Numbered from the stretch's first letter, positions 18,245-26,908 are shown. The stretch: DNA of 42,752 nucleotides from Okeania sp. SIO3I5 (GCF_010672085.1 NZ_JAAHHT010000030.1:29767-72518), one strand, 5' to 3'. Numbers and translations are program-made. The notes: generated by a model not told the origin, from the sequence alone.

Positions 18245-20131
18245 CTATAGGGAAAATTTCTGGTGAGTCTTGAATGTACGAGTTAACATCTGATTTCGAT
18301 GAGTATCTTCTAGTAACAATAAACGGAAGGGGTGCAGACAAACCTGCCAAGGAAAATAATTATTTTTAATTTGATGCCATTTTTCCTTAAATACTTCCGC
18401 TTGCAAATCGTAGTCAAAAGCATTTCGTGCAGGTTGATATAATTTCAAATATAAAGTCATCCGATGTTGAGTTTCGCTGGTTGCTGCTATCCAACAGGGA
18501 AAAGTATTAGGTTCGTTACCATTCTCAGTAAAAGTAATCTGGTGAGCGCGAATACCAACGTGAGAAAAATATTCTGGAATAGGCTCAAGAATATCAAGAC
18601 TGCATCCCCACTCAACAGCTTCTATTTTATGATCGTCTATAATTACTGCTTGAGAAAAGTTTTTACAACCAGTTAACTGGGCGACTCTCACGCTAGTCGA
18701 ATATTCAAAAATGTCATGTTTGACACCGTGACTAAGAATAATTCCGTCATCGACAACCAAGAGATTTTGGCAAATGCGGTAAGCTTCCTCTAGGTTGTGA
18801 GTCACCAATAATGTCACCCCCTGATAATTTTCTAGGGTGGCAATAACTAATGTTTCGATCTGATGTCGTAGGTGAGTATCTAATGCAGAAAAAGCTTCAT
18901 CTAATAATAAAGCATCTGGTTGACTTGCTAATGCTCGCGCTAAAGCTACCCGTTGTTGCTGGCCTCCTGAAAGTTCCCCTGGATATCGCTTGCCATATCC
19001 TGATAACTGCACTGCCAATAGATGAGCTGCTACTTGTTGTTGAATCTCATTTGACGACAAACCTTTCGGCAAACCAAAAGCAATATTTTCAGCTACAGTC
19101 ATGTGGGGAAACAGAGCATAGTTTTGAAATAGATAACCAACGTGGCGATCGCGACTGGGCAAATTAATTTTCTGTTCTGCATCAAATAATACTCGTCCAT
19201 TTAAAACTATCCGTCCTTGAGTAGGAGTTTCTAAACCAGCAATGCAACGCAAAATTAGACTTTTGCCAGCACCAGAACCTCCTAATAACCCCAATGGTTT
19301 GTTATTAGCGTTGAAAGCAACATCTAACATAAATCCAGGAAGTTGCTTCTGGATATCTACAAATAGACTTTGTGACTTATTGCGAGAGTTGAGTGTAAAA
19401 GGTGTTGTTTCAACTTTAGGTACAAAGCGCACGTCAACAATTTGCTTTTCTGTTTTTTGTGCCCTGCGCTTTTTAATTTGAGATTCTGACCAAAAATTGA
19501 CACCAGTTATCACCCCAAGAGATATGGCTAAAATTACTAACACCCAAGCAAATGCTTCCTTCATATTCCCACCTTCGGAGGCGAAGAAAATGGCAATAGG
19601 AATAGTCTCAGTTTTGCCAGGAATGCTACCTGCCAACATTAAAGTTGCACCAAACTCGCCAAGCGATCGGGCAAAAGCTAATAATGTTCCGGCAATAATT
19701 CCCGGTTTTGCCAAGGGTAACAAAATTCGCCAAAATACTTTCCATTCTGAAGCACCTAAAGTTCTGGCACAAGCAAGCAGACTGGTATCAATTTGATTAA
19801 AAGCTGCTAGGGATGTTCTATACATTAGGGGGAATGAAACAACTGTAGCTGCAATTACAGTAGCAGGCCAAGTAAAAATTAATGTTATCCCCATTGATGA
19901 AAGTAGATTACCAAGGGGACTATTTCTACCTAATAATAATAGTAATAGAAAACCCGTGACGGTTGGAGGCAATACCAGAGGAGATGTTAAAATGGCATCA
20001 ATTAGTCCTTTGTTTTTACCGCGATATCCTAGCATCCAACGTGCTGTCGCGATGCCGAGAAAAAAGGTAATAACTGTAGTGACTGTTGCAGTTTTGAGGG
20101 AAATCCAAGCTGGAGATATGTCTAAATTCAT
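18245..20131 (-). CDS. modBC: Fused molybdate ABC transporter permease/ATP-binding protein (ModB-ModC)
   Basis: The protein has 628 residues. Residues 1-215 form a ModB-type permease with about five membrane helices and an EAA loop (CARTLGASEWKVFWRILLPL). Residues about 256-475 form the ATPase: Walker A GGSGAGKS (284-291), signature LSGGQ (387-391), Walker B ALLLDE (407-412) and switch His445 (THNLEEA). The last 110 residues replace the usual tandem molybdate-binding (MOP/TOBE) region and are only weakly similar to it. ModB-ModC fusions are known in cyanobacteria. The complex imports molybdate with a periplasmic ModA, which is not in the window. The two storage-protein-like genes upstream on the same strand support the molybdate assignment over sulfate. 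Confidence 0.9.
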   Translation of the reverse strand: MNLDISPAWISLKTATVTTVITFFLGIATARWMLGYRGKNKGLIDAILTSPLVLPPTVTGFLLLLLLGRNSPLGNLLSSMGITLIFTWPATVIAATVVSFPLMYRTSLAAFNQIDTSLLACARTLGASEWKVFWRILLPLAKPGIIAGTLLAFARSLGEFGATLMLAGSIPGKTETIPIAIFFASEGGNMKEAFAWVLVILAISLGVITGVNFWSESQIKKRRAQKTEKQIVDVRFVPKVETTPFTLNSRNKSQSLFVDIQKQLPGFMLDVAFNANNKPLGLLGGSGAGKSLILRCIAGLETPTQGRIVLNGRVLFDAEQKINLPSRDRHVGYLFQNYALFPHMTVAENIAFGLPKGLSSNEIQQQVAAHLLAVQLSGYGKRYPGELSGGQQQRVALARALASQPDALLLDEAFSALDTHLRHQIETLVIATLENYQGVTLLVTHNLEEAYRICQNLLVVDDGIILSHGVKHDIFEYSTSVRVAQLTGCKNFSQAVIIDDHKIEAVEWGCSLDILEPIPEYFSHVGIRAHQITFTENGNEPNTFPCWIAATSETQHRMTLYLKLYQPARNAFDYDLQAEVFKEKWHQIKNNYFPWQVCLHPFRLLLLEDTHRNQMLTRTFKTHQKFSL

Positions 20132-20976
20132 TATTTTTGTTAATAAAGGGATAGTTTGTAACTGGGATAGCTAAATCTTGGTTGACGTTTATTATGTATT
20201 AAATTTATAGCAGTAGGAAGAAGTTTCAGAGAAGTAAATTTTGTCAAGGTAGTTATTTTGATACTGGTGCATTGCAATTATTTCCCTAATAGTTTTAGTC
20301 TTCATCTGAAATTACTATCCAGAACTAACTTTATTTTGTATCTTTTTTTCTTGAATAAACTGTTTTTTTGACTACAGGATAAAGAAGTATTTTATTCCTT
20401 GTATAACAATTTTAAATTAGACATCTCCAGAAAAGAGGGAACACTTAACTGGGAACACTTAACTGGGAACCCACCCCTAACCCCTCCCAGGAGGGGAAGT
20501 AATTGATAATTTTTGGATCAGAATTGATTTGATTTTTCATTTTTGGATAAGTCTATTAGTTAGGATAATTTCTATAAGAGTAAATATTAAGTCCAAACCT
20601 TTTAGATTCTGACTTCTGAAATATTACAACTGAAATAGAATTGCTATAGTTAAGGGAATAGGACAAAAAATAGGGACGTTGCGTGGAACGTCCCGAAAGG
20701 AGAATTTTATTTATAATTAATTACCAAAATATGATATAATATCAAGCCCGGTAGCAATCGGTATAAATAAAGCAGAAAAACCGGGTTTATTTGAATGCCC
20801 TACTATATTGACATTTATCTCCCATAAACCCGGTTTCTTATAACACTTCCATTGCCAGCAGATTTGATCTAATACCTGCTTAAACAAGCTCACTATCAAT
20901 TTAGTAGTCAGTAGTAGTAGGGGCGATTAGCGAATCGCCCCTACCGCGAATCGCCCCTACTAAAAATCATACAATC
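20132..20976. repeat. Spacer with TAGACATCTCC element and hairpins
   Basis: This 845-bp stretch holds a TAGACATCTCC-family copy at 20418-20555 (loop of GGGAACACTTAACT units and CCCACCCCTAA). It also has a hairpin GGGACGTT-GCGTGG-AACGTCCC at 20673-20694, an inverted repeat AAACCGGGTTTAT/ATAAACCCGGTTT (20778-20790/20824-20836) and a GTAGGGGCGATT stem near 20919. An open frame at 20717-20899 (minus) is made of the AAACCGGGTTT repeat and is not a gene. The modBC promoter should lie within 20132-20400; no Mo-responsive operator could be identified. Confidence 0.7.
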
Positions 20977-21125
20977 ATATCATGTCCGGTAGCATTGTTT
21001 GTGTTAAAAATTCAGTTGCAATTGGAAGAAAAGCTTCTGCCTTCTCCCCCCTTTCAAAGGGGGGTAGGGGGGATGCCCTCTGCCTTCCTTCCACCAGAGA
21101 ATAAGTATTCAAGCAGACATGATAT
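20977..21125. mobile_element. MITE-like element, family TIR ATATCATGTYCGG (copy 3)
   Basis: ATATCATGTCCGG at the left and GCAGACATGATAT at the right bound 149 bp. Its interior (GTAGCATTG..., CCCTCTGCCTTCCTT) matches the copy at 28887-29089, which carries an extra insert. It also contains a CCCCCCTTTC/GAAAGGGGGG hairpin. It lies about 30 bp past the stop of the mosA-like gene. Confidence 0.75.
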
Positions 21126-21155
21126 CGTGATATCATTCACCAACGCCAGATTTTT

Positions 21156-21986
21156 TTAGCGATGAATAATAGTTCCTACGTGTTCGCCATTCACTGCCGC
21201 AGTAATATTATCTGGCTCAAGGCCATTAACAATTTGAACTTGGCTTATTTGTCGGGAATAATCAAGTAAATCTAACAAAACCCTTTCAAATGGTAAGGTA
21301 GCAAAATCACGTTTTCTCACTTCCTCTGTAGAAATTTCTGAGATAAAGTTTGCATCTTTATCAATCTTAGGATCTCGATCGTAAAGTCCATTGACATCCT
21401 TAACCAAAGTTACACTTTGACACCCAAAACATTCTGCTAATAAAAATGCACCAGAGTCGCTACCATGAGGAGGAATACGTCCAATAGCAGGAGGATGTTC
21501 CCATAATGAATATGGAGGAACTCCTGTAAAAATCACTCCAGGAACACTACGAATAAATAGGGGTAAAAGATGTCCGAAAACTTCTGGAGGAATAGCAACC
21601 ACCCCATAAGGAGCTAACAATGCACCGAGAACGTGAGCATTCCCCAAAGCATCTGCTTGAGCAAGTTCTGCTAATACACCAGAGGGCATTCCCAAATCTA
21701 TACCGATGGAGAATACATGGCGAGTTCTAGCGCCTCCTCCTGTGCCAATAATTAGCTTTTTCGACTCTAACAAAGTTCCTAATGCGTCACGGACTGGATA
21801 GGTAGCACTGCGTCCTTTATCAAGAATAGAACGCCCTCCTATTTTGACTACATAAGTGTCAGGAAGCATCCGAATAACTGGCGCTTCCGTAGATTTTTGT
21901 ACCTCTTTGTCAAGTAAGCTTTCACGCATTAACAGAGAGTCAAGATGATGTCGGCGATCGCCGTTGCTTTCTAATACAGTTGTCAT
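21156..21986 (-). CDS. mosA: Molybdenum storage protein alpha-like subunit (amino acid kinase fold)
   Basis: The protein has 276 residues from the ATG at 21986; a TTG four codons upstream is less likely. It is an amino-acid-kinase/UMP-kinase-fold protein: KIGGRS (48-53), a glycine-rich GTGGGARTRH (81-90), RIPPHGSDSGAF (170-181), VKDVNGLYDRDP and a C-terminal VQIVNGL...GEHVGTII. From memory of Azotobacter vinelandii MosA, the RARHVFSVGLDLGLP segment, the IPPH-D-GAF motif and the GEHVGTLI end all align. MoSto hetero-hexamers use ATP to deposit polyoxomolybdate inside the cage. The His-rich PPYHHHEF segment of MosA reads PPYSLWEHPP here, so the metal clusters may differ. The adjacent mosB-like and modBC genes support the call. 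UMP kinase is unlikely because two divergent paralogues are paired. Confidence 0.8.
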   Translation of the reverse strand: MTTVLESNGDRRHHLDSLLMRESLLDKEVQKSTEAPVIRMLPDTYVVKIGGRSILDKGRSATYPVRDALGTLLESKKLIIGTGGGARTRHVFSIGIDLGMPSGVLAELAQADALGNAHVLGALLAPYGVVAIPPEVFGHLLPLFIRSVPGVIFTGVPPYSLWEHPPAIGRIPPHGSDSGAFLLAECFGCQSVTLVKDVNGLYDRDPKIDKDANFISEISTEEVRKRDFATLPFERVLLDLLDYSRQISQVQIVNGLEPDNITAAVNGEHVGTIIHR

Positions 21987-22224
21987 TTCAGTTACCAATT
22001 ATCAGTTATCAGTTATCAGTTCCTCTGACTAAACTCAGAGACTTGAAATACTGAAAGTTTATCTTTTTCATCCCCTTGAAAGGGGAGAGTTGAGACCATA
22101 TTTTTTGGTCATAATGATTCCCAATGTTCAGTTATCAGTTATCAGTCATCAGTTATCAGTTATCAGTTATAGCATCTAGCACTTGGTATTTAGATGCCTG
22201 AGATTGCTAAATGGTTAAACTTAT
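21987..22224. repeat. ATCAGTT arrays between the two storage-protein genes
   Basis: TTATCAG heptamer arrays lie at about 22003-22020 and 22129-22168. A GAAAGGGGAGAG fragment of the same repeat class lies near 22078. No gene is seen. Confidence 0.7.
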
Positions 22225-22325
22225 AGGACTTACGCAAAGAAACCCGGTTTCTACGATAAATTGTTGTTTTTGACAATAAACATCTACGAGAAACCGGGTT
22301 TCTGGGTTCGCATGGCGTAAGTCCT
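22225..22325. mobile_element. MITE-like element, family TIR AGGACTTACGC (copy, 101 bp)
   Basis: AGGACTTACGC at the left and GCGTAAGTCCT at the right flank two inverted AAACCCGGTTTCT/AGAAACCGGGTTT cores and a TTTTTGACAATAAACATCTA loop. An identical-length copy in opposite orientation is at 32847-32947. Related elements with the same ends but other interiors are at 31259-31484 and 36874-36962. Confidence 0.85.
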
Positions 22326-22422
22326 GACTTAGCCAAAGATTACTTCTAACTTTTAACTTTTGACTTTTAACTTCAACTTCTATGATTACTTTTGAATTTT
22401 GACTTTTGAATTTTGAATTCTA

Positions 22423-23262
22423 TCAGTTATCAGCATAAATTTCTGTGCCGATATCTTCACCATTAAGAGCGCGAGTTAAGTTACCCTTTACCAATCCATT
22501 AATGATCCGAATAGAACGGCGATTCTTAGCAATTTCCATGAAGTCTAACACAGGACGTTCTACCACCACATCTTGTAAGTCTAACTCTTTTAATTCCTTC
22601 ACAGAAATTCTTTTGATAAACTTAGCACTCGGATCTTTTTTCGGATCGGCAGTATATAACCCTTCCTCATCTTTGATGAAAATCATAGATTTTGTACCAA
22701 AAACTTCACTAACTAAATAGGCACCAGTATCAGTTCTGTGGGGAGGAATACGACCAATTTTCGGATTTTCATGCCAAAATGTATAGGGAGGCATCCCAAA
22801 GAAAATCACAGCTCCTCTTTCCTTTAAATAGTGTGCCATTTGCCCAAACTGCACTGGTTCAATAAAAGGAATACCATGCTTTGCTAGCAGATAATAAATT
22901 ATCCGAGCGTTCTGCATACTGACAAAAGTTCCTAATACACTTAAAACTCCCGTGGGCAGTCCTAAATCTACTCCCACACTGTAAGCATGACGAGCGCGAG
23001 TGCCTCCTCCTGTACCAAGAATCATTTCATGGCTGCCTAAATTTTCGGCTATTTCTTCTATTAAAGGAAATACAGCAGCTTTACCTCTATCTATAAAGCT
23101 TTGTCCGCCAATTTTCAAGACATTTGCAGTGGGTAAAATCTTAATCGGTGCTTCTTTTTCTGTTTCGGATAAAACTTGTTGGTTGCTCAGGGAACCTGTT
23201 ACTAAAGATTTACCTAATTCCGAAAGTAATTGACTGTCTTTTACTGGAGTTTGCAGATTCAT
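22423..23262 (-). CDS. mosB: Molybdenum storage protein beta-like subunit (amino acid kinase fold)
   Basis: The protein has 279 residues and an ATG start at 23262. An N-terminal extension of about 40 residues precedes KIGGQSFIDRGKAAVFPL (50-67), glycine-rich GTGGGTRARH (83-92), GMPPYTFW, RIPPHRTDTGAY (171-182), FIKDEEGLYTADPK (about 195-208) and IINGLVKGNLTRALNGEDIGT. From memory, Azotobacter MosB has IKIGGQSVIDRGRAAVYPL, GTGAGTRARH, FVKDEDGLYTANPK and VNGLVPGNLTRALAGEHVGT, a close match along the length. It is the likely partner of the mosA-like product in an alpha3beta3 cage that stores molybdate or tungstate at the cost of ATP. The two genes are co-directional, with 436 bp of repeats between them. 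Heterocomplex formation is inferred. Confidence 0.85.
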   Translation of the reverse strand: MNLQTPVKDSQLLSELGKSLVTGSLSNQQVLSETEKEAPIKILPTANVLKIGGQSFIDRGKAAVFPLIEEIAENLGSHEMILGTGGGTRARHAYSVGVDLGLPTGVLSVLGTFVSMQNARIIYYLLAKHGIPFIEPVQFGQMAHYLKERGAVIFFGMPPYTFWHENPKIGRIPPHRTDTGAYLVSEVFGTKSMIFIKDEEGLYTADPKKDPSAKFIKRISVKELKELDLQDVVVERPVLDFMEIAKNRRSIRIINGLVKGNLTRALNGEDIGTEIYADN

Positions 23263-23488
23263 AAGTATTCAGTAATTGAGATTGAATTTTTTAGTGTTTG
23301 ATTGTAAGCATTCAGCTATTAGCGTTCAGCATTCAGCAGTTAGTAGACTTCTTGCAGAAGTCAGGGAATAGGGAATAGGGAATAGGGAATAGGGAATGAA
23401 ATTGTTGATTTCATATCTCGCAATTGATTTCATTTTTGATTTTTGGAGATGTCTAATAAATCATAGCTGATAGCTGACTGCTGAATGC
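23263..23488. repeat. GGGAATA array in a degenerate TAGACATCTCC element
   Basis: A GGGAATA heptamer array lies at about 23363-23397. A GGAGATGTCTA right end closes at 23455, with a degenerate left end near 23344. Short direct repeats (ATTCAGCA, AGCTGATAGCTGA) flank it. Confidence 0.65.
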
Positions 23489-24286
23489 TTAGATAAAAAA
23501 GCCTTCAATGATGTAAGCTTCTTCTGATTCAATGGAAGTTTCTAAGTTATTAAATTTGGTTTTTGCCCAAATTTCTAATTCACTGAGAACAGATTCTTTA
23601 ACCGCTATTGGCGGATTAATTCCAGCTAATCCTTGTTTTTGCTGCCAGCTATCAATAGATTGTTGTGGGGTATTAGTTACTTGCCAACTGCTAACTTTGA
23701 TCGGGTCAATTTTTGTTGAATTTCTTTCTATAAATAACTCATTAAGTTGGCTATGTTTTTGTTCTTTTTGACGTTGCGATAACCCATGTTCTTGCAGAAG
23801 ATTGCGCATTTTTTTTCGCATTGTTTCTCTCACGCTATCGGGCTGTCTTTGAATTTTACCTATGAGAAAAACTGCCCCTTTTCTGTCAGCAATCCGAAAG
23901 CTTTCATTGACAATATGTTCTAGCTCAAGTAAGTGAATTGTTCGGGAACTAAAAATAACTTTCGTACTACTATCCGGCACTGGCAAAACCTGATTAGCAT
24001 CTGCTTGTTTTAAGTTCCAATTTTGTTGTTGATTATGCAACTTTTGCCTGAATATGTCAAGCATTCCATCCGAAACATCAAGCCCCAAATATTGACAGGA
24101 TGACTGAATTAACCACTCACCAATTATACCTGTTCCTGCCCCAATTTCTACTATTAAATCATTGGGTTGTACTTGGGCGATCGCCAGTATTTTTTGAGCA
24201 ATGGCACAACAAATATCTGGGGATAATCCTACTCGCGAATCGTAGCTTTCTGCTTGATTATCAAAAGGAGCATGGCTAATTTTCAC
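23489..24286 (-). CDS. SAM-dependent class I methyltransferase
   Basis: The protein has 265 residues with a GTG start at 24286; no in-frame ATG lies nearby. Motif I VEIGAGTG is at 46-53, with an acidic residue after strand 2 (Asp70, YLGLDVSDGM) and a motif II/III-like segment DANQVLPVPDSSTKVIFSS. The substrate cannot be read from the sequence. It resembles UbiE/small-molecule methyltransferases (Methyltransf_11 type) with an extra C-terminal region of about 100 residues. It is the first gene of the minus-strand block that continues with mosB, mosA and modBC at gaps of about 230-1000 bp. A link to molybdenum is therefore only positional. Confidence 0.8.
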   Translation of the reverse strand: MKISHAPFDNQAESYDSRVGLSPDICCAIAQKILAIAQVQPNDLIVEIGAGTGIIGEWLIQSSCQYLGLDVSDGMLDIFRQKLHNQQQNWNLKQADANQVLPVPDSSTKVIFSSRTIHLLELEHIVNESFRIADRKGAVFLIGKIQRQPDSVRETMRKKMRNLLQEHGLSQRQKEQKHSQLNELFIERNSTKIDPIKVSSWQVTNTPQQSIDSWQQKQGLAGINPPIAVKESVLSELEIWAKTKFNNLETSIESEEAYIIEGFFI

Positions 24287-24561
24287 TGCTTCATTTCAGT
24301 AAGTTTGACATTGTTTTACTCTATTATTTTTTTGGATAAATTCCTTGACTCCTTAATATTTTCTTTGGTTTATTTACATAAATAATTGAGCTTTTAGTAA
24401 TGTCAAAATATAATGGCACTTTTTTATTAGTTTTTGATTTTTTACCCTGAAATAAAAGTTATATAATGATAATAATTCTACAAATAACTGTAATAATTTT
24501 ACACATAAAAATGTCTCTAAATAGTTTATAAAAGAAATGTAATGCTTTTGGAAATATCTAA

Positions 24562-24894
24562 ATGAATAAGGAAAGTCTATTACAATCTCTCAATGCTGCC
24601 ATCGCAAAAAATAAAGATGAGCCTGTAGCGAGAGTTATTTTTGGTCTAGCAAAACAGGTTTGGCAAATTGACTGGACTGTTGCTCCCTTTGATATTCTGA
24701 GTCACTATCTTGAGTTTGATATCTCTTACTTTTATCGGTTTATGTCAATGGATCAAGGCGATGAAGCTGAAGAACAACAGTTACTTAAAGATTGGATAAC
24801 TACTAGACATGCTTTAGACAAAGAAGGCAAGAAACGACTACCTCAGTTAGCAGATGAACTAAATCAGTTACGAGTTGCAGCAAGAAACGCTTAA
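24562..24894 (+). CDS. Unrecognised 110-aa acidic protein
   Basis: I do not recognise a family. The protein is soluble and predicted largely helical, with FGLAKQVWQIDWTVAPFDI and FDISYFYRFMSMDQ near the middle and a charged C-terminal half. It has no signal peptide, Cys or His cluster. It starts at the ATG at 24562 and is divergent from the methyltransferase gene (275 bp of AT-rich spacer between them). A terminator-like hairpin follows. Codon use looks normal for the window, so it is very probably a real gene. Confidence 0.7.
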   Translation: MNKESLLQSLNAAIAKNKDEPVARVIFGLAKQVWQIDWTVAPFDILSHYLEFDISYFYRFMSMDQGDEAEEQQLLKDWITTRHALDKEGKKRLPQLADELNQLRVAARNA

Positions 24895-24917
24895 TTATAT
24901 TTGATCTTGATTATTTT

Positions 24918-24960
24918 GAGGGGATTAATGGTTTTTATTTGTTACCATAATCCCCCTCTT
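24918..24960 (+). terminator. Rho-independent-like terminator
   Basis: GAGGGGATTAATGG pairs with CCATAATCCCCCTC across a 13-nt loop, with a bulge, starting 24 bp after the stop of the 110-aa gene. Only a short T-rich tail follows. Confidence 0.6.
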
Positions 24961-25083
24961 TATCAATTATTCAGTTATTAATACAGCATTGACAGATAAA
25001 GGCTTTAGGTTTTTTTGTAGCCTCAGAAAAGTGCCAGATTTTCAGTCTAAAACCGTCAAAAAGTTAGCATTTTGGGCAGGAGT

Positions 25084-25134
25084 TAGGCAAAAAAACACTC
25101 CCCCACTCCCCCACTCACCCACATCCCCTACCCC
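25084..25134. repeat. CCCCCACT/CCCACAT short repeats before the DUF486 gene
   Basis: Imperfect CCCCCACT units lie directly upstream of the start codon at 25143, taking the place where a ribosome-binding site is expected. Confidence 0.6.
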
Positions 25135-25142
25135 TTATATCC

Positions 25143-25490
25143 ATGTCAGTCTTAAGAACAGTCCTTTTTTTCTATACAATTTCCAATTCCTTTATGGTAA
25201 TGGCTTGGTATTCACATCTAAAATACTTGAATAATCATCCTTGGTACATTGCTACAGTAGCAAGTTGGTGTATTGCTTTCTTTGAATACTCACTTCTGAT
25301 CCCTGCTAACCGGATTGGTTATCCTGAACTTGGCTTATCAAAATTGCAAATTATACAGATAGGAATGTCCTTAATTGCTTTTATTCCTTTTAGTTTCTTT
25401 GTGATGAAAGAACCTATAAAAAAAGATTATATTTGGGCTTCTTTTTGTTTATTAGGAGCGGTTTATTTTATCTTTCGCAAAGTTCGTTAA
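25143..25490 (+). CDS. DUF486/DMT-family small membrane protein
   Basis: The protein has 115 residues with four hydrophobic segments. It matches the DUF486 pattern as I recall it: N-terminal LRTVLFFYTISNSFMVMAWY, then SHLK, SWCIAFFEYSLLIPANRIGY, then a C-terminal WASFCLLGAVYFIF. The family belongs to the drug/metabolite transporter superfamily, usually acts as dimers, and has no assigned substrate. Length is complete. A degenerate second copy of the gene's 3' end lies at 26424-26490. No Shine-Dalgarno is visible because C-rich short repeats abut the start. Confidence 0.85.
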   Translation: MSVLRTVLFFYTISNSFMVMAWYSHLKYLNNHPWYIATVASWCIAFFEYSLLIPANRIGYPELGLSKLQIIQIGMSLIAFIPFSFFVMKEPIKKDYIWASFCLLGAVYFIFRKVR

Positions 25491-25858
25491 AGGGAAAACT
25501 TCATTAATGGATAATGGATAGTGGATAATGGATAATTACCTCTCCCTTTTTTTGCTCTGCTTTATAAACATCTTTCTCTTTTCATAAAACTTGACAACAT
25601 AGACAAGTTATGTTGAAGTCTTGAATCGGCTTTTTCAGGAGAAAAGAGTATTTTTCAATACACTTTTTTATGAATGTAGACAGAATTCTTCCTCCCCCTC
25701 CTCCCCATCCTCCCCATCCTCCCACAAGGGTTTCAAGAGTTCCTTATAAGGGATAGCTTTTAGGGAGAGGATTGACTAAAAGGAAAAGATTGATTTTTTT
25801 ACCCTTGAAAAGGGAGGCTTTAAACCTAAAATTATCTAATTATTTAGTTGTTTCATTA
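25491..25858. repeat. Spacer with ATGGATA and CCTCCCC repeats
   Basis: GGATAAT units lie at about 25506-25545, and CCTCCCCAT repeats at about 25687-25726. Inverse fragments of the CCCCTTTTAAGGGG class lie at about 25535-25560 and 25800-25830. No gene is seen. Confidence 0.6.
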
Positions 25859-25965
25859 TTACAGCGCTTTTCAGATTGATGAACCACATCGTCAGAACCA
25901 AAACCCTGTAGGGACTAACCATGGTTAGTCCCTACTGTAGTTTACTGAAATGAAAACTGCTGTAA
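25859..25965. repeat. MITE-like element, family TIR TTACAGCR (copy 2)
   Basis: TTACAGCGCTTTTCA at the left and TGAAAACTGCTGTAA at the right bound 107 bp. The loop contains a perfect 26-bp palindrome (25909-25934, centred on ACCATGGT). It abuts the next element at 25964 with a 2-bp overlap. Confidence 0.75.
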
Positions 25966-26322
25966 TTAGGGCTTGCTGATTAAATCTGAAAGTGTTTACA
26001 GCTCAAGCTTTTAGCCTTTTTAAGTATTGAAAAAGTGGGAGATTTTGAGTTGAAAAGCCTCAAAATGTTAGTATTTTAGACGCATACATAGTTGGACAGA
26101 GAAATTGAGGAACAATTCTAACTTCTAACTCCTCTAAATTCCCATTTCTACTGACTACGTACGGACGTTTAGCTAAAGCACAACTTTCCTGACGGAATGC
26201 TCCACAAACGTTAACGCTACACGACATGTTTGCGTAGCATTCCGGAACGGAAAACGCATTTTTGTTATGCAACGTCCCTACTACTACAAAGAGCAAAAAT
26301 ACTTTTTCAGCAAACCCTAATT
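25964..26322. mobile_element. MITE-like element, family TIR AATTAGGGYTTGCTGA (copy 2)
   Basis: AATTAGGGCTTGCTGA at the left and TCAGCAAACCCTAATT at the right bound 359 bp, inverted relative to the copy at 5285-5671. Both share the GCTGAAAAAGTATTTTTGCT arm. The interior holds GGAATGCT/AGCATTCC and ACGT-rich inverted repeats. A minus-strand open frame at 26060-26296 lies inside and is not considered a gene. Confidence 0.75.
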
Positions 26323-26330
26323 ATTTCGGT

Positions 26331-26580
26331 AAGATCGAGCTGATTGTTACTTCTTTTCCTGGCCAAAAATGAAGTTTGTCTTAGTTCTTTTTCCAGTCTT
26401 TTTCTCCAACTTTCTGTCAAACAGGATTATATTTGAGCCGCTTTTTTTTTATTAGAAGCGGCTTATTTTATTTGTTGCAATAAAAAGGTAAAACCTAAGA
26501 TTGAGCTGATTATTACTCATTTTACTGGCCTACAACTAAGTTTGTCTGGCTTCTTTTTCCAGCCTTTTTCTCAAAGTTCC
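26331..26580. repeat. Pair of ~84-bp direct repeats around a DUF486 remnant
   Basis: AAGATCGAGCTGATTGTTAC... (26331-26414) recurs as AAGATTGAGCTGATTATTAC... (26497-26580), both ending TTTTTCCAGYCTTTTTCTC. The DUF486 fragment lies between them. Confidence 0.7.
26424..26490 (+). pseudogene. Degenerate 3' fragment of the DUF486 gene
   Basis: About 67 bp align with 25425-25492 of the intact gene: GATTATATTTGRGCC, a T-rich stretch, ATTAGRAGCGG and TTATTTTAT are shared. It lacks the rest of the gene and has no open frame of use. It is a decayed duplicate of the last helix of the membrane protein. Confidence 0.65.
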
Positions 26581-26612
26581 TTCACCAACTAAAAACTGAT
26601 AACTGTATTTGT

Positions 26613-26710
26613 ATAGAAAAATCATACTTATAAAAAAATTGTTAAATTAATTCCTAAATTCCCAGAAATAAAGTTTAATATGACAAAATGTCAAAATAAA
26701 GCAAAGCTGT
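26613..26710 (+). promoter_or_regulatory. Conserved upstream region of multicopper oxidase 1
   Basis: A block starting TAGAAAAATCATAC and containing TTGTTAAATTAATTCC and TTTAATATGACAAAATGT is shared with the regions before the other two oxidase genes (29104-29190, 32969-33055). Here it lies about 200 bp from the start codon because about 150 bp of unrelated sequence intervenes. TTTAATATG could be a -10-like box; no matching -35 is clear. Confidence 0.6.
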
Positions 26711-26908
26711 TGAGCTATTACCAATTTAATTAAGAATCAGATTCTCTAGCAGTCATTGCTGTCATGTTTTTGTTAGTCAACATATAGCAGTCGCCTTTAC
26801 TTTTAGGACTTATGGAATAGTTGCAACCAGAGAAGACCAATAATCAACTTTATTCCTTCTGCTATAGGTATTTATTGTCCACAATATTGAACTAGGAAAA
26901 AGAATAAA

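Noticed and set aside
20717-20899. 60-codon minus-strand frame
   Set aside because: It reads through the AAACCGGGTTT inverted repeat and spacer and has no coding character.
21156-23262. Two UMP kinases or acetylglutamate kinases
   Set aside because: The paired paralogues match MoSto-specific segments (GTGGGxRxRH, IPPH) and lie beside a molybdate transporter.
26060-26296. 78-codon minus-strand frame
   Set aside because: It lies inside the 25964-26322 inverted-repeat element and reads its palindromes.
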